Notes: generated from the letters alone by a model not told the origin. A DNA stretch of 64,000 bases from Paenibacillus chondroitinus NBRC 15376 (GCF_004000765.1 NZ_BILW01000012.1:111298-175297), one strand, 5' to 3'; positions 1 through 9,309 are shown, counted from the first letter of the stretch. Made by a program: numbers and translations.

Positions 1-1110
1 GCTAGGCAATGGCTTTTTGCTAATTTTATGACGAGTAACTTTCTCGATGAAGTGCAAGTGATCGATTTCTCTTGGTGTTACGAACGTCCAAGCTGTACCT
101 TCTTTACCAGCACGTCCTGTACGACCGATACGGTGAACGTAGCTTTCCGGATCTTGCGGAAGGTCAAAGTTGATAACATGCGTTACGCCGGACACGTCAA
201 GTCCACGAGCCGCTACATCCGTAGCAACGAGCACGTCGATGCTTCCGTCACGGAATTTTCTCATCACATTATCACGTTGATTTTGGGACAAATCACCGTG
301 TAAACCCTCTGCAGCATAACCTCTTTTTTGTAGAGCTTCCGCTAATTCATCAACGCGGCGTTTCGTACGTCCGAAGATGATGGCCAGTTCCGGAGCTTCC
401 ATATCAAGCAAGCGGCTTAACGCTTCGAATTTTTGTTTTTCGTGCAATTCGATATACGCTTGATCAATCAGCGGTGCGCTGACTTGTTTCGGGATCACCG
501 ATACATGCTCAGGATTACGCAGGAACTGCTGCGCCAATCTCTGGATGTTCGTTGGCATCGTTGCTGAGAACAGCATCGTGTGGCGCTCTTCCGGAACAAG
601 CTTCAAGATGGATTGAATATCATCCATGAAGCCCATGTCTAGCATTTCATCTGCTTCATCCAAGATAACCGTTTGAACATCATCAAGCTTAATCGTTTTG
701 CGATTAATATGGTCAAGTAAACGACCAGGCGTACCGATAATGATTTGAGGTTTCTTTTTAAGTGCACGAATTTGTTTTACAATATCCTGTCCACCGTAAA
801 TAGGTAAGGAACGAATGCCTTTGAAACGGCCGAGTTTCTCAATCTCTTCCGCAACCTGGATGGCAAGTTCCCGTGTTGGACACATAATAAGAGCGGAAAT
901 ACGCTCTTCTTTCATATTAATTTTGTGGATTAGCGGGATACCGAAAGCTGCTGTTTTACCAGTACCGGTTTGTGCTTGACCGATCAAATCTCGGCCTTCC
1001 ATGGCTAACGGAATCGTTTTTTCTTGAATCGGTGTGGATTCTTCAAACCCCATCTCCGTTACCGCACGTAGAATCGCCGGCTCTAAACCAAACTCCTGAA
1101 ATGTTTTCAA
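1..1110 (-). CDS. cshA: DEAD-box ATP-dependent RNA helicase, CshA-like (C-terminus beyond window)
   Basis: ATP-dependent RNA unwinding enzyme, probably of the CshA group that works with the RNA degradation machinery and in ribosome assembly. The reverse strand encodes 370 residues without a stop up to the window edge. Visible motifs in order are the Q-motif region [11 protein letters not shown] at the start, motif I AQTGTGKT near residue 48, motif II DEAD, motif III SAT and motif [10 protein letters not shown] near the left edge. The start is read as TTG at 1110, because no suitable ATG exists and AAAGGAGA lies 11 bases upstream. CshA of Bacillus subtilis is about 490 residues, so roughly a quarter, the basic tail, is missing here. 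An extended -10 (TGCTATAAT) lies at 1269-1277. The family is certain; the exact paralogue (CshA rather than CshB or DeaD) is inferred. Confidence 0.9.
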   Translation of the reverse strand, partial: MKTFQEFGLEPAILRAVTEMGFEESTPIQEKTIPLAMEGRDLIGQAQTGTGKTAAFGIPLIHKINMKEERISALIMCPTRELAIQVAEEIEKLGRFKGIRSLPIYGGQDIVKQIRALKKKPQIIIGTPGRLLDHINRKTIKLDDVQTVILDEADEMLDMGFMDDIQSILKLVPEERHTMLFSATMPTNIQRLAQQFLRNPEHVSVIPKQVSAPLIDQAYIELHEKQKFEALSRLLDMEAPELAIIFGRTKRRVDELAEALQKRGYAAEGLHGDLSQNQRDNVMRKFRDGSIDVLVATDVAARGLDVSGVTHVINFDLPQDPESYVHRIGRTGRAGKEGTAWTFVTPREIDHLHFIEKVTRHKISKKPLPS

Positions 1111-1401
1111 ATAAATTCAATCTCCTTTTGTACAGGGCAGGCTAATGCCTTGTATCTTTTTTACCCTTAAGTACGACTTCCTATCCGTGTCTATAGTTTC
1201 TTGGTGGATAACATTTCGATTCATCATCTTCCATGATCCAATGGGCCGCCCTTAAGAACATCTAAAGTATTATAGCACAAGTTATATGCACAATGCCAGA
1301 GGCTGCTTTCATGAACACATCGAATGATGAGAACGAAACCTTAAGCATAAGCTAAACGTATTACAGGTAAGAACAACATTCGGAACAGAGGAGCGTTTTT
1401 A
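1111..1401. promoter_or_regulatory. Divergent intergenic region with helicase promoter
   Basis: This non-coding stretch separates the helicase from the DUF4178 gene. On the minus strand it has an extended -10 box, TGCTATAAT (1269-1277), with only a weak -35, which would give the helicase an untranslated leader of about 150 bases. A long leader is common for helicase genes with cold-responsive or autoregulated expression, but I see no recognisable structured RNA in it. The plus strand supplies GAGGAG in front of the ATG at 1402. Confidence 0.4.
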
Positions 1402-1938
1402 ATGTCCATATTTAAACGTGTAAGCAATATTTTGCGAAGCCAGAAACAAATACCGGAAACACCCCCTGCCGGCAACCCGCTTGAAGACGCCAAAGTTGGG
1501 GATATTGTAAATGTAGACTTAGAGGAATACGTCATATCCGGTAAAGTCGTTTATTTTGACCGCGGTTTTGCTCCGCATCGCTACGCCTATTATTTGCAAA
1601 GCGGCAGAAATATTCAGTGTCTGATTGTGGAAAAAGGACGAACCTATGATTGCTTCCTATGCAGCTTTGTTGAAGGAGCACTTGATGATCCCAATGATGT
1701 CCCTACACGGCTTGAATTAGATGACGATTTGACGTTCGACTTGGAGTTTCATCGTAATGATGTTACGCGGACGGAAGGAAATACCGATTTCCGAAGTGGT
1801 GATGACGTCATCTTCTGGCGCTACTTCGGCCCTGATCGCAGGTTCTTCTTCCTTCAATGGCAAGATGGCAAGTTTATCGCTGCCGAAGGAGAGCGGACAC
1901 CGGGGAATCAGATTAAATTTTTGAAATCGACGCATTAA
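1402..1938 (+). CDS. DUF4178 domain-containing protein
   Basis: Cytosolic protein of 178 residues with no signal peptide or membrane segment. It resembles the DUF4178 family: the body is strand-rich and acidic, with paired aromatic stretches (FAPHRYAYYLQSG and WRYFGPDRRFFFLQW) that look like two halves of a beta-barrel repeat. In other Bacillales these proteins are encoded beside DUF4247 lipoproteins, DUF350 membrane proteins, PspA and a spermidine-synthase-like enzyme, a set linked to envelope stress. Here only the DUF4247 partner follows, 51 bases downstream. ATG at 1402 has GAGGAG upstream. The biochemical activity is unknown. Confidence 0.75.
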   Translation: MSIFKRVSNILRSQKQIPETPPAGNPLEDAKVGDIVNVDLEEYVISGKVVYFDRGFAPHRYAYYLQSGRNIQCLIVEKGRTYDCFLCSFVEGALDDPNDVPTRLELDDDLTFDLEFHRNDVTRTEGNTDFRSGDDVIFWRYFGPDRRFFFLQWQDGKFIAAEGERTPGNQIKFLKSTH

Positions 1939-1989
1939 TCCACCTGTGATATCATTTAGTCATACCCCAAAAGGAGGGTTTACTGTAAA

Positions 1990-2679
1990 GTGAAAAGATG
2001 GACCTCATGGCTTTCCTTCTTATTGATCATCGCCCTTCTGACCGGGTGTGGCGCTGATGCCGTAAGATATATCAAAGATGAGTACCCGCTTGTCAGTGTA
2101 GAAGGTAAAGGAACTAACCTTTCTAAAGTATATTTGGTTGAAGGGAAAAATGTCCCTGCTGTTGCAACTGAACTAGCCGCGAAAGAGTCACCGAAAGAAA
2201 AGAGCAAGGAATCGGAAGATCAAATGTTCCTTGTTTATAGCGATAAAGTCATTAACATTCAGAAAGATCCGAATGAAAGCAAGAACACCCTGGTTCAGGT
2301 AGATAGTATTGAATATGCAAAAACGCATTATGATTCTTCCTTCTTACAAGGTTTTTTGACAGCGGCCTTATTGCAGAACCTCTTCGGAGGAAGCTGGTTC
2401 AATAATAAAGGGTCTTACGATTATCGAGGCTATACGAAGACGCCGACCTATAATGCAGGTTCTGGCAAGGCTACTACGCCGACTACCGATACCTCCAAGG
2501 ATAAGAAACCGACTACGTCGGATCGGACGGGAACTTTCAAAAGCGGGACGGCAAATCCCAGCTCAGGCAGCTCCTCTACGTCTCGCAAAAACGACGGCTC
2601 AACGCCTAGTAAAGTAACGAAGCCTTCAACCAGTAAGCCACGCACATCAAAGAAAACAGGCTCCTTCAAAAGGCGCTAG
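1990..2679 (+). CDS. DUF4247 family lipoprotein
   Basis: Predicted membrane-anchored lipoprotein of 229 residues. The N-terminus is a short basic region, a hydrophobic core (LSFLLIIALL) and a lipobox LTGC with Cys20 as the lipidated residue. The middle part (residues 25-130) matches the DUF4247 pattern; the last 90 residues are a low-complexity Ser/Thr/Lys/Gly tail, probably extended outside the membrane or interacting with the wall. The start is GTG at 1990, 11 bases after AAGGAGGG. It lies directly behind the DUF4178 gene and is closed by a terminator at 2691-2727, so the two probably form an operon. Function is not established. Confidence 0.8.
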   Translation: MKRWTSWLSFLLIIALLTGCGADAVRYIKDEYPLVSVEGKGTNLSKVYLVEGKNVPAVATELAAKESPKEKSKESEDQMFLVYSDKVINIQKDPNESKNTLVQVDSIEYAKTHYDSSFLQGFLTAALLQNLFGGSWFNNKGSYDYRGYTKTPTYNAGSGKATTPTTDTSKDKKPTTSDRTGTFKSGTANPSSGSSSTSRKNDGSTPSKVTKPSTSKPRTSKKTGSFKRR

Positions 2680-2690
2680 TCACTTGGGAA

Positions 2691-2727
2691 AAGCTGTTGT
2701 CCACGAAATGGACACAGCTTTTTTATT
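2691..2727 (+). terminator. Intrinsic terminator after DUF4247 gene
   Basis: AAGCTGTTGTCCA and TGGACACAGCTT pair with one bulge around a five-base loop and are followed by a run of T. Confidence 0.8.
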
Positions 2728-2828
2728 TCTGTTTATTTTAATTAAACATTGGTTAAATAAAGATTGAAGTTTTGAAAGAATGAATTATACTTGCATTATG
2801 CTGCATACTATTTTAGAGGTGATTTTTT

Positions 2829-3653
2829 TTGAAAAAAGCGCTGGATGCCATCATCATTTTAGTTGGCGCTCTGCTTGTCGCGGTTGGCTTCAACATGTTT
2901 CTCATCCCTCACCAGCTGCTTAGCGGCGGGGTGTCGGGATTCGCCATGATTATCGGGTATTTTACGAACTGGAACATCGGCTTATTATATTTAATTTTTA
3001 ACCTGCCCCTCATGATATGGGGAATGATTGTGATCGGCCGCAGATTCATTATGATCAGCGTCGCATCTGTCATTTTAACCTCATGGCTGATGCAGATCCT
3101 GCCTACGAGTTATGTGGCGCAGGAACCTATTCTTGGCGCAGTGTTCGGCGGTGTATTAATCGGGATCGGAAGCGGTATCACCTTAAGGATTGGCGGTTCC
3201 ACCGGCGGCTTTGATATTGTAGGCTTGATTTTAACCCGCAAATTTGATTTTCCACTGGGTACGATTATCTCCGGTATGAACGGTATCGTTATTGTCGCTC
3301 TCGGTTATTTTAAAAATAATTGGGACCTCGCCCTCTTCTCCATGTTAGCCATCTATATCTGTGGGAAAGTCGTCGATACGGTACATATTCGCCATGTTAA
3401 GGTGACGGCGTTCATCGTTACGAAACAGAAGGATGAGTTGACTCATGAGCTGCTGCAGCTTCCCAGAGGCGTCACACTAGTAAAAACAGAAGGCGCTTAT
3501 ACGAAACAACAACATGATATGCTCATGACCGTCACAACTCGCTATGAGCTCGCTGAGCTAAAACGAATTATTAAGAAAATAGATCCAAAAGCGTTCGTAA
3601 ATATCGTTGAAACCGTTGGTGTCGTTGGCGAATTCCGCAAGCTGAAGTCGTAA
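2829..3653 (+). CDS. YitT family membrane protein (DUF2179)
   Basis: Integral membrane protein of 274 residues. About five or six hydrophobic segments fill residues 1-190, including the glycine-rich stretch LRIGGSTGGFDIVG typical of the YitT/YqfU family. The remaining 80 residues form a soluble DUF2179 domain (VTAFIVTKQ, MTVTTRYELAELKRII), a ferredoxin-like fold seen in putative ligand-sensing tails. The transported or sensed substrate is unknown. The start is TTG at 2829 preceded by AGAGGTGA. It appears to be transcribed alone. Confidence 0.85.
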   Translation: MKKALDAIIILVGALLVAVGFNMFLIPHQLLSGGVSGFAMIIGYFTNWNIGLLYLIFNLPLMIWGMIVIGRRFIMISVASVILTSWLMQILPTSYVAQEPILGAVFGGVLIGIGSGITLRIGGSTGGFDIVGLILTRKFDFPLGTIISGMNGIVIVALGYFKNNWDLALFSMLAIYICGKVVDTVHIRHVKVTAFIVTKQKDELTHELLQLPRGVTLVKTEGAYTKQQHDMLMTVTTRYELAELKRIIKKIDPKAFVNIVETVGVVGEFRKLKS

Positions 3654-3785
3654 ATCGTGTAACCAGCCTCTTTCATCCAGATTAAATTGTGTTATAATGA
3701 TTGTAATTTCATATAGTTCTGGTTTCATCGTGAGTGGTTCAGGCGTAGTTCTTATTCTAATCTTATGATTGGAAGGGTGATGCTT

Positions 3786-3974
3786 GTGGAAACAGTCAAA
3801 TTATCCAGGATTGTAATGAAATTAACACCCGAGTTGTACCCCTTCTTAACCAGCTGTGAGCTGGACTCTGAGATCGTCCTTCGGTTTGGTATCGAGGCGC
3901 TCGAGGCGGAAGATGTCATGGAGATTATTCAATTCAGCATTTCGGAACATCATAAAGACGCCCTTTATCATTAA
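3786..3974 (+). CDS. Small conserved-type hypothetical protein
   Basis: Short soluble protein of 62 residues with acidic helices (LTPELYPFLTSCELDSEIVL, EALEAEDVMEII) and a histidine-containing tail. I do not recognise the family. In-frame starts exist at 3765 (ATG), 3780 (ATG) and 3786 (GTG); GTG at 3786 is preferred because GGAAGGG at 3771-3777 is then 8 bases away. The terminator at 3954-3988 overlaps the stop codon, which supports a real single-gene transcript. Confidence 0.6.
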   Translation: METVKLSRIVMKLTPELYPFLTSCELDSEIVLRFGIEALEAEDVMEIIQFSISEHHKDALYH

Positions 3975-3988
3975 GGGGCGTCTTTTTC
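3954..3988 (+). terminator. Terminator overlapping the small gene's stop codon
   Basis: AAAGACGCCCTT pairs with AAGGGGCGTCTTT across a seven-base loop and is followed by T residues. Confidence 0.85.
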
Positions 3989-4105
3989 TGCGAATGCACA
4001 TTTTTTTACAACATTGTTATTCAGTTTGTAATAATTAGGCTATATAGGTTATTATAATAACATGATATAATAGTGCATAAAGATAAATTATTGGAGGTGT
4101 CTAGC

Positions 4106-4342
4106 ATGGGAGCATTATCTCCTTGGCACATCATCTTAATCGCAATTGTTGCCCTTCTCTTGTTCGGGCCTAATAAACTGCCTGAACTTGGCAGAGGTTT
4201 TGGCAAAATGTTTCGTGAATTCAAAGATGCAACGAGTGGGAACGGCGGTAACAATACATCTGATGATCAGCCTGTACCGGTTCGTAAAGAGATCAATCCT
4301 GCTGAAGTCAAGAATGCAGAGACAGGTCAGATAAACAAATAA
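4106..4342 (+). CDS. tatA: Sec-independent protein translocase subunit TatA
   Basis: Pore-forming subunit of the twin-arginine translocation system, which exports folded proteins. The 78 residues show the canonical order: a membrane helix (WHIILIAIVALLLF), the FGPNKLPELGRGFGK hinge and amphipathic helix, then a charged disordered tail. The start is ATG at 4106 with GGAGGTGT six bases upstream. No tatC gene is adjacent, as is common for extra tatA genes in Bacillales, so the partner TatC must be encoded elsewhere. Confidence 0.92.
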   Translation: MGALSPWHIILIAIVALLLFGPNKLPELGRGFGKMFREFKDATSGNGGNNTSDDQPVPVRKEINPAEVKNAETGQINK

Positions 4343-4344
4343 TA

Positions 4345-4389
4345 AAAAGCACCCGGTAATATTTTTCTACAGGGTGCTTTTATTTTTTT
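4345..4389 (+). terminator. Terminator between convergent tatA and MFS gene
   Basis: AAAAGCACCC and GGGTGCTTTT pair around an AT-rich loop and are followed by T residues. The symmetric A and T tracts allow it to serve the convergent MFS gene too. Confidence 0.85.
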
Positions 4390-5545
4390 AATTTCTGCTG
4401 CGTATAACGGTCTGTGTACCTAGGAACATCACCGCGGCGATAGCCGACATGACGGTCGCGAACACGTACATGCTGGCGCCTCCCCACTGTTCACTTAACC
4501 AGCCCCCTATGGAACCTCCGATGATTCCTGCTAGCCCCATGAACACCATGGCAAGTATGGATTGTCCCGTTGATCCGAACTGCTCCGGCAGCAATCGAAC
4601 GACATATTGTACGGCGACAATCCATAACACGGCGAAGGTGAGCATTTGTGTCACTTGCAGGCCGATTAACACCCAAGGGTCGGTAATCACCGAATAAAGA
4701 ATCCAACGGATTGTATAAATAATCGCAACAATTCCAAGAATGGTCAGCTCATGATAGCGGTGGATGTAGCGATTAATTAAGGCAAATACAGGAATTTCGC
4801 TGCAGGCCGCAATCGCCCATGCCCAGCTTACCATCGAATCCGTGGCACCCAATTTATTGAGATATAAGCCCAGTAGTGCATCATTCATACGATGCGGGAT
4901 CGAAATAATCAAGATCATTAACATAAACCACAGGAAGCTTTTACTTTTAAAAATAATGCTAATAGCACTTAGGGTAATACGTTGCCCGCTGCTCTTCTCA
5001 TCCTTAATAAAGGCTAGAAGCAGAAATGGAAAAATCCACAATACCCAATAAAAATAAGGCATTTTGGCTACCCCGCCTAATTGATCCAGCAGCAGCCCCG
5101 AAATTAGTGCAACCCCCGAGAAACCGATGGAGCCCCACACCCGAACTGAGCCATAAGACATTCCACGAACAGCCGTTGATTTCACGACCAAATTATCAAT
5201 GAGTGGGATCGATGGCAGCAAAAAGAAATACAGCAGAAGGATGAAGCCTAATGTAAGTCCGAATCCACTCGTTAAAAAAAGACCGATGCTGCCCAATAAA
5301 GATAGCACCCACAACAGAAATACAATATTTTTCACGGAATTGAATCTATCGCTTACATAGCCCCAAAAGGGTTGAGCGAATATCGAGATAAAGGGGCCAA
5401 TCATCATTAACAGTCCAATTTCTGCTGCTGTGTAGCCTTTCGTTTGCAAATATAAGGGTAAATAGGGCATTAAGATTGCACTTGAAGCATAGTAAAAAAA
5501 GTTAACTCCCGACAAAGATACAATTTGCTTATCAAGTTTCAACAA
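4388..5545 (-). CDS. MFS transporter, MFS_1-like (LacY/3-phenylpropionate type)
   Basis: Twelve-helix major facilitator permease of 385 residues; the substrate cannot be told from sequence. The first half has the typical WGYVSDRFNSVKN loop between helices 2 and 3, and helix 5 carries SVRVWGSIGF, a hallmark of the MFS_1-like group that includes nucleoside and phenylpropionate permeases. It is a paralogue of the permease at 14175-15353, sharing RVWGSIGF, the SHRFND/PHRMND stretch and the closing LGGW-like region. The start is TTG at 5545 (a second TTG at 5542) after GAAGGTAG. It is monocistronic and convergent with tatA. Confidence 0.85.
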   Translation of the reverse strand: MLKLDKQIVSLSGVNFFYYASSAILMPYLPLYLQTKGYTAAEIGLLMMIGPFISIFAQPFWGYVSDRFNSVKNIVFLLWVLSLLGSIGLFLTSGFGLTLGFILLLYFFLLPSIPLIDNLVVKSTAVRGMSYGSVRVWGSIGFSGVALISGLLLDQLGGVAKMPYFYWVLWIFPFLLLAFIKDEKSSGQRITLSAISIIFKSKSFLWFMLMILIISIPHRMNDALLGLYLNKLGATDSMVSWAWAIAACSEIPVFALINRYIHRYHELTILGIVAIIYTIRWILYSVITDPWVLIGLQVTQMLTFAVLWIVAVQYVVRLLPEQFGSTGQSILAMVFMGLAGIIGGSIGGWLSEQWGGASMYVFATVMSAIAAVMFLGTQTVIRSRN

Positions 5546-5648
5546 CGACTACCTTCTTTCTACAACTCTCAACAAATTTCCTCTGTGCGGAGCTTGCTGC
5601 TTGCTTTATAATAAAGCAGAGAACAAGATTGGAGAGGACTTATACATC

Positions 5649-6833
5649 ATGGAAATTTTACTTGCTTCACTTGCCCTGATTTGGGGCAATGTTACTGCCG
5701 CTAACCCTGACGCAAGCTTCGAGCAGCTCGTACAAGCATCTTTGGACGCTAAAAATGCCGTAGCAATCGTTCAACCAGCCCCTGCAAACGATCCAACTGA
5801 TCCTCTCGCCCCAGTAAACAAACTAGATCCGCAAAAAGACGCACCCAAGGTTAAAGGTATCTATGCGACTGCGCATAGCGCAGGAGGTTCCCGTCTCAAT
5901 ACGCTTGTGAAATTAATGGACGACACGGAACTGAACGCCATGGTTATCGACGTCAAAGACGATTGGGGTTACATCACGTGGGAAACAGGCAATCCAGAGC
6001 TGGACGCAATGGGTACCACCCAGAAAATCATTGGCAATATGCCCGGTCTCATGACTACGCTTAATGAACATAACATTTATCCCATTGCACGCATCGTAGT
6101 TTTCAAGGACACCGTTCTTGCCAAAAAGAAACCGGAACTCTCTTTCGTTAACCCTGACGGCACGGTTTGGGGCAATGGCAAAAATCCGCCGGACAGCTTC
6201 GTAAATCCATATAACAAAGAAGTATGGGATTACAATATTGCTGTCGCCAAAGAAGCCGTCAAAGCCGGTTTCAAAGAAATTCAGTTCGACTACGTCCGCT
6301 TTCCGGAAGGCTTCGAGAAAAGGGCAGACACACTCAAATACACCAAAGATGATCGTCCTCGCATCGATGCTGTCGCTTCTTTCGTCAAATATGCCAAAGA
6401 ACAATTGCAGCCGCTTGGTGTACGTGTTTCCGTTGATATTTTCGGATATGCCGCATCGGTACCGGCAGCTGAAGGGATTGGACAAGATTTCGAGAAAATT
6501 TCTCAAAATGTCGATGTCATTTCCCCGATGATTTATCCGAGTCATTATAGTACGGGCTGGTTTGGCGCTAAAGTACCAGATGCCGCTCCATATGTGACAA
6601 TTAACGGTGCATCGAAGGATACAACGAAGAAATTAGAAGCCATTGACAAAAAAGGTTGGAAACCCGTCGTTCGCCCGTGGATTCAAGATTTCACCGCCTC
6701 ATGGGTACAGGGTTACATTAAATACGGCCCACATGAGGTACAAGAACAAATTCGCGCACTGAAAGATAATGGCGTAGACGAATTCTTGCTTTGGAACGCT
6801 AATAACAACTACACACCTAATGTTAGTTATTAA
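5649..6833 (+). CDS. Putative glycoside hydrolase, DUF4015 family
   Basis: Predicted TIM-barrel protein of 394 residues resembling PF13200 (DUF4015), a group related to glycoside hydrolases. After a weak N-terminal hydrophobic segment (ILLASLALIWGNVTAA, possible signal peptide) and a Pro/Asp-rich linker, the barrel begins at VKGIYATAHSAGG and includes VIDVKDDWG, GFKEIQFDYVRFPEG, VSVDIFGYAA and VISPMIYPSHY, with acidic residues at strand ends typical of catalytic carboxylates. ATG at 5649 is preferred over an upstream in-frame start because GGAGAGG lies 11 bases before it. The terminator at 6841-6875 closes the unit. The substrate is unknown; a cell-wall or exopolysaccharide glycan is possible. 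Confidence 0.8.
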   Translation: MEILLASLALIWGNVTAANPDASFEQLVQASLDAKNAVAIVQPAPANDPTDPLAPVNKLDPQKDAPKVKGIYATAHSAGGSRLNTLVKLMDDTELNAMVIDVKDDWGYITWETGNPELDAMGTTQKIIGNMPGLMTTLNEHNIYPIARIVVFKDTVLAKKKPELSFVNPDGTVWGNGKNPPDSFVNPYNKEVWDYNIAVAKEAVKAGFKEIQFDYVRFPEGFEKRADTLKYTKDDRPRIDAVASFVKYAKEQLQPLGVRVSVDIFGYAASVPAAEGIGQDFEKISQNVDVISPMIYPSHYSTGWFGAKVPDAAPYVTINGASKDTTKKLEAIDKKGWKPVVRPWIQDFTASWVQGYIKYGPHEVQEQIRALKDNGVDEFLLWNANNNYTPNVSY

Positions 6834-6840
6834 TCAAGGA

Positions 6841-6875
6841 AACACCCTGAGGCTATGTACCTCAGGGTGTTTTAT
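6841..6875 (+). terminator. Terminator after DUF4015 gene
   Basis: AACACCCTGAGG and CCTCAGGGTGTT form a perfect 12-bp stem with a seven-base loop and a short T tail. Confidence 0.85.
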
Positions 6876-6979
6876 CGTATAATCAAGAATATGTTACCAG
6901 ATTTGATGCCAAGCTGTACACAAAAAGTTATACAAAAGCGAACAGCAATAACATGAGATACTCTGAAGGAGTTGAAGTA

Positions 6980-7939
6980 ATGAAAATTGTCGCCATTACG
7001 GATATGGATCTGTCCTTGATGCAGGAGCAGATGCCACAAGATCTAAAGGACCGCACCCAGTTTCAATGGTTTAGATCTTCAAAAGATGCTCAAGAACATA
7101 TTGCTGATGCTGAAGTCATCATTACAGCCGGCCGGATTAATCCGGAATACGCTACAAGAGAAAAAGCCCCTAAACTCAAATGGATGCAAACCTTATCCGC
7201 CGGGGTGGACAAGCTGCCGTTACAGGAGTTGGCAGATCGCCAAATCCCGCTAACTAACGCACGCGGAGTACATACGATTCAAATGAGTGAGTTCACGCTC
7301 AGTCTTATGCTTCAGTGGGTGCGTAAATCCAACAAGCTGTATGAATGCCAGCTTCAGAAAGAATGGTATCAACGCATCTCCGTCGGCGAGCTTGCCGGTA
7401 AAACGCTAGGCATTGTTGGAGCCGGCGCCATTGGTGAAGCCGTCGCCCGCAAAGCGAAAGCTTTTGATATGTCGGTCATCGGTCTGAATCGCTCAGGTAC
7501 GCCACAACCCGGCTATGATCAAACGCTCAGCGGCGATGAGGGGCTTCGCAGTCTGCTTGCCCAGAGCGATTTCGTTGTTCTGCTTCTTCCTAGCACTCCG
7601 AAAACACGCGGTTTAATTACGAAAGAACATCTAAGCCTAATGAAGGAGAGCGCCTTTCTGATCAATCTGGCTCGAGGCGACGTAATTGATGAAGGCGCAT
7701 TGACGCTTATGCTGCAGGAAGGCAAGCTCGCCGGAGCAGCGCTCGATGTTTTCGAGCAAGAGCCTTTGCCAGCGACTTCTCCCCTCTGGAGTATGGCGAA
7801 CGTAATCGTCACTCCGCATATTGCAGGTTCATCCTCGCATTATACAGAGCGTGTATCTGCGATCTTTTATCATAATTTGCGGGCGCTCTTGGACGGTGGA
7901 GAAATGATGAACTTGGTGAACGTTCACGAAGGCTATTAA
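6980..7939 (+). CDS. D-2-hydroxyacid dehydrogenase
   Basis: NAD(P)-dependent oxidoreductase of the D-isomer 2-hydroxyacid dehydrogenase family, interconverting a 2-oxoacid and a D-2-hydroxyacid. The 319 residues contain the dinucleotide motif GIVGAGAIGEAVA near residue 145, the substrate-binding and catalytic Arg in NLARGDVIDE, the catalytic-pair Glu in DVFEQEPLP and the catalytic His in TPHIAGSS. The substrate cannot be assigned; glyoxylate/hydroxypyruvate or phosphoglycerate-like acids are possible. ATG at 6980 follows GAAGGAG. It is a single-gene unit closed by the terminator at 7945-7996. Confidence 0.88.
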   Translation: MKIVAITDMDLSLMQEQMPQDLKDRTQFQWFRSSKDAQEHIADAEVIITAGRINPEYATREKAPKLKWMQTLSAGVDKLPLQELADRQIPLTNARGVHTIQMSEFTLSLMLQWVRKSNKLYECQLQKEWYQRISVGELAGKTLGIVGAGAIGEAVARKAKAFDMSVIGLNRSGTPQPGYDQTLSGDEGLRSLLAQSDFVVLLLPSTPKTRGLITKEHLSLMKESAFLINLARGDVIDEGALTLMLQEGKLAGAALDVFEQEPLPATSPLWSMANVIVTPHIAGSSSHYTERVSAIFYHNLRALLDGGEMMNLVNVHEGY

Positions 7940-7944
7940 ACCAT

Positions 7945-7996
7945 AAACGCACCTTCATCTAACGGAATTGCTTCCGAAAGATAAGGTGCGTTTTAT
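7945..7996 (+). terminator. Bidirectional terminator between dehydrogenase and serS
   Basis: AAACGCACCTT pairs with AAGGTGCGTTT, with an inner CGGAA/TTCCG hairpin. A and T tracts on both sides suit the convergent genes. Confidence 0.8.
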
Positions 7997-7998
7997 CG

Positions 7999-9282
7999 TT
8001 ATTTGGCAGTTATCGCTTGTAATCCCCTCATATAGGGACGAAGAGCCGCAGGAAGATAGATCGAGCCATCCGCTTGTTGATGGTTTTCAAGTAGGGGAAT
8101 CAGAATACGCGGTGTGGCTACAGCTGTATTGTTCAGTGTGTAACAGTAGTGCAGTTCGCCATTCTGATCCCGGTAACGCAGTCCGCTTCGGCGTGCTTGA
8201 AAATCAAGCAGGCTTGACGACGAATGCGTCTCGCCATAAGCATTACGGCTTGGCATCCATGTTTCGATATCGTACTGCTTATAGTTTTTGGCTCCCATAT
8301 CACCCGCACACACGGCAACAATTCGATAGGGCAGCTCCAATAGATCCAGAATATCTTCCGCATTTCGCGTGATCTGCTCCAACATGAGATTCGCCGTCTC
8401 CGGATCATTTCGGCAAATAATGACCTGCTCAACCTTCGCAAATTGATGAACGCGATACAATCCACGCACATCCCTACCCGCCGAACCAGCCTCCTTACGA
8501 AAGCAATTCGATACGGCTGCCAGCTGAACAGCGCCTTCCGAGAGATCTACGATTTCATTCGCATAGTACGAAACAAGCGGGCCTTCCGAAGTACCTGCTA
8601 ACCATTTGTTCTCATCCTGCAGCTCATAGGTCTGATCCTTGCCTGCCGGAAAGAACGCTGCGTTCACCAGTGTTTCTTCACGAACCATCAACGGTACATC
8701 CATGACCGTAAAACCACGATCCGTTAACAAATCAATGGCCAGCTGTTGAACCGCCCGGTGTAAATACAATCCCATACCTTTGAGGTAATAATTGCGGGTT
8801 CCCGCTACTTTTACACCTCTTGATATATCTAGAATGTCTAGATCTTCCCCGATTTGCAGATGATCGCGAGGCTCGAAAAAAAATGATGTTGGCTCTCTTA
8901 CGATTTTCACGACGACATTGTCTTGATCCGTAGCGCCTTCAGGTGTGTCAGGCGAAGCAAGATTCGGCACTGCCAGCATGAGCACTTTGAACCTTTCCTC
9001 ATAATGCGCAAGCTCCTCTTCGTCCGCTGCCAGGCTTACATTCCAGCTTCGAACCTGATCCTTCAGCTTATCGGCCTCCGCTCGGTTCTTCTCAGCCATT
9101 AATGTTGCAATTTGTGCAGTAGCTCGATTACGCTCTGCTCGAAGCAAATCAACACGATGCTGCATCTGCCTCTTTTTCTCTTCTACTTCGAGAAGCTCTT
9201 CCAAGGGACATGTCATTCCCTTTCGCTTGGCAGCTTCTTTCACCTGATCTTGATTGTTGCGAATCCATTTGATATCCAACAT
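7999..9282 (-). CDS. serS: Seryl-tRNA synthetase
   Basis: Class II aminoacyl-tRNA synthetase charging tRNA-Ser (and, where present, tRNA-Sec). At 427 residues it has the usual length. Residues 1-100 form the long antiparallel coiled-coil arm (EEKKRQMQHRVDLLRAERN...), followed by the class II core with motif 2 (NCFRKEAGSAGRDVRGLYRVHQF) and motif 3 (GLRYRDQNGELHYCYTLNNTAVATPRILIPLLE). The gene is preceded by a T-box leader and a good sigma-A promoter, so expression should rise when uncharged tRNA-Ser accumulates. It is monocistronic. Confidence 0.96.
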   Translation of the reverse strand: MLDIKWIRNNQDQVKEAAKRKGMTCPLEELLEVEEKKRQMQHRVDLLRAERNRATAQIATLMAEKNRAEADKLKDQVRSWNVSLAADEEELAHYEERFKVLMLAVPNLASPDTPEGATDQDNVVVKIVREPTSFFFEPRDHLQIGEDLDILDISRGVKVAGTRNYYLKGMGLYLHRAVQQLAIDLLTDRGFTVMDVPLMVREETLVNAAFFPAGKDQTYELQDENKWLAGTSEGPLVSYYANEIVDLSEGAVQLAAVSNCFRKEAGSAGRDVRGLYRVHQFAKVEQVIICRNDPETANLMLEQITRNAEDILDLLELPYRIVAVCAGDMGAKNYKQYDIETWMPSRNAYGETHSSSSLLDFQARRSGLRYRDQNGELHYCYTLNNTAVATPRILIPLLENHQQADGSIYLPAALRPYMRGLQAITAK

Positions 9283-9309
9283 TTTCCGTCACCGCTTCCT
9301 TTTCGATTA

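Noticed and set aside
28..303. Open frame opposite the helicase gene
   Set aside because: It lies antisense to conserved DEAD-box motifs and has no ribosome site.
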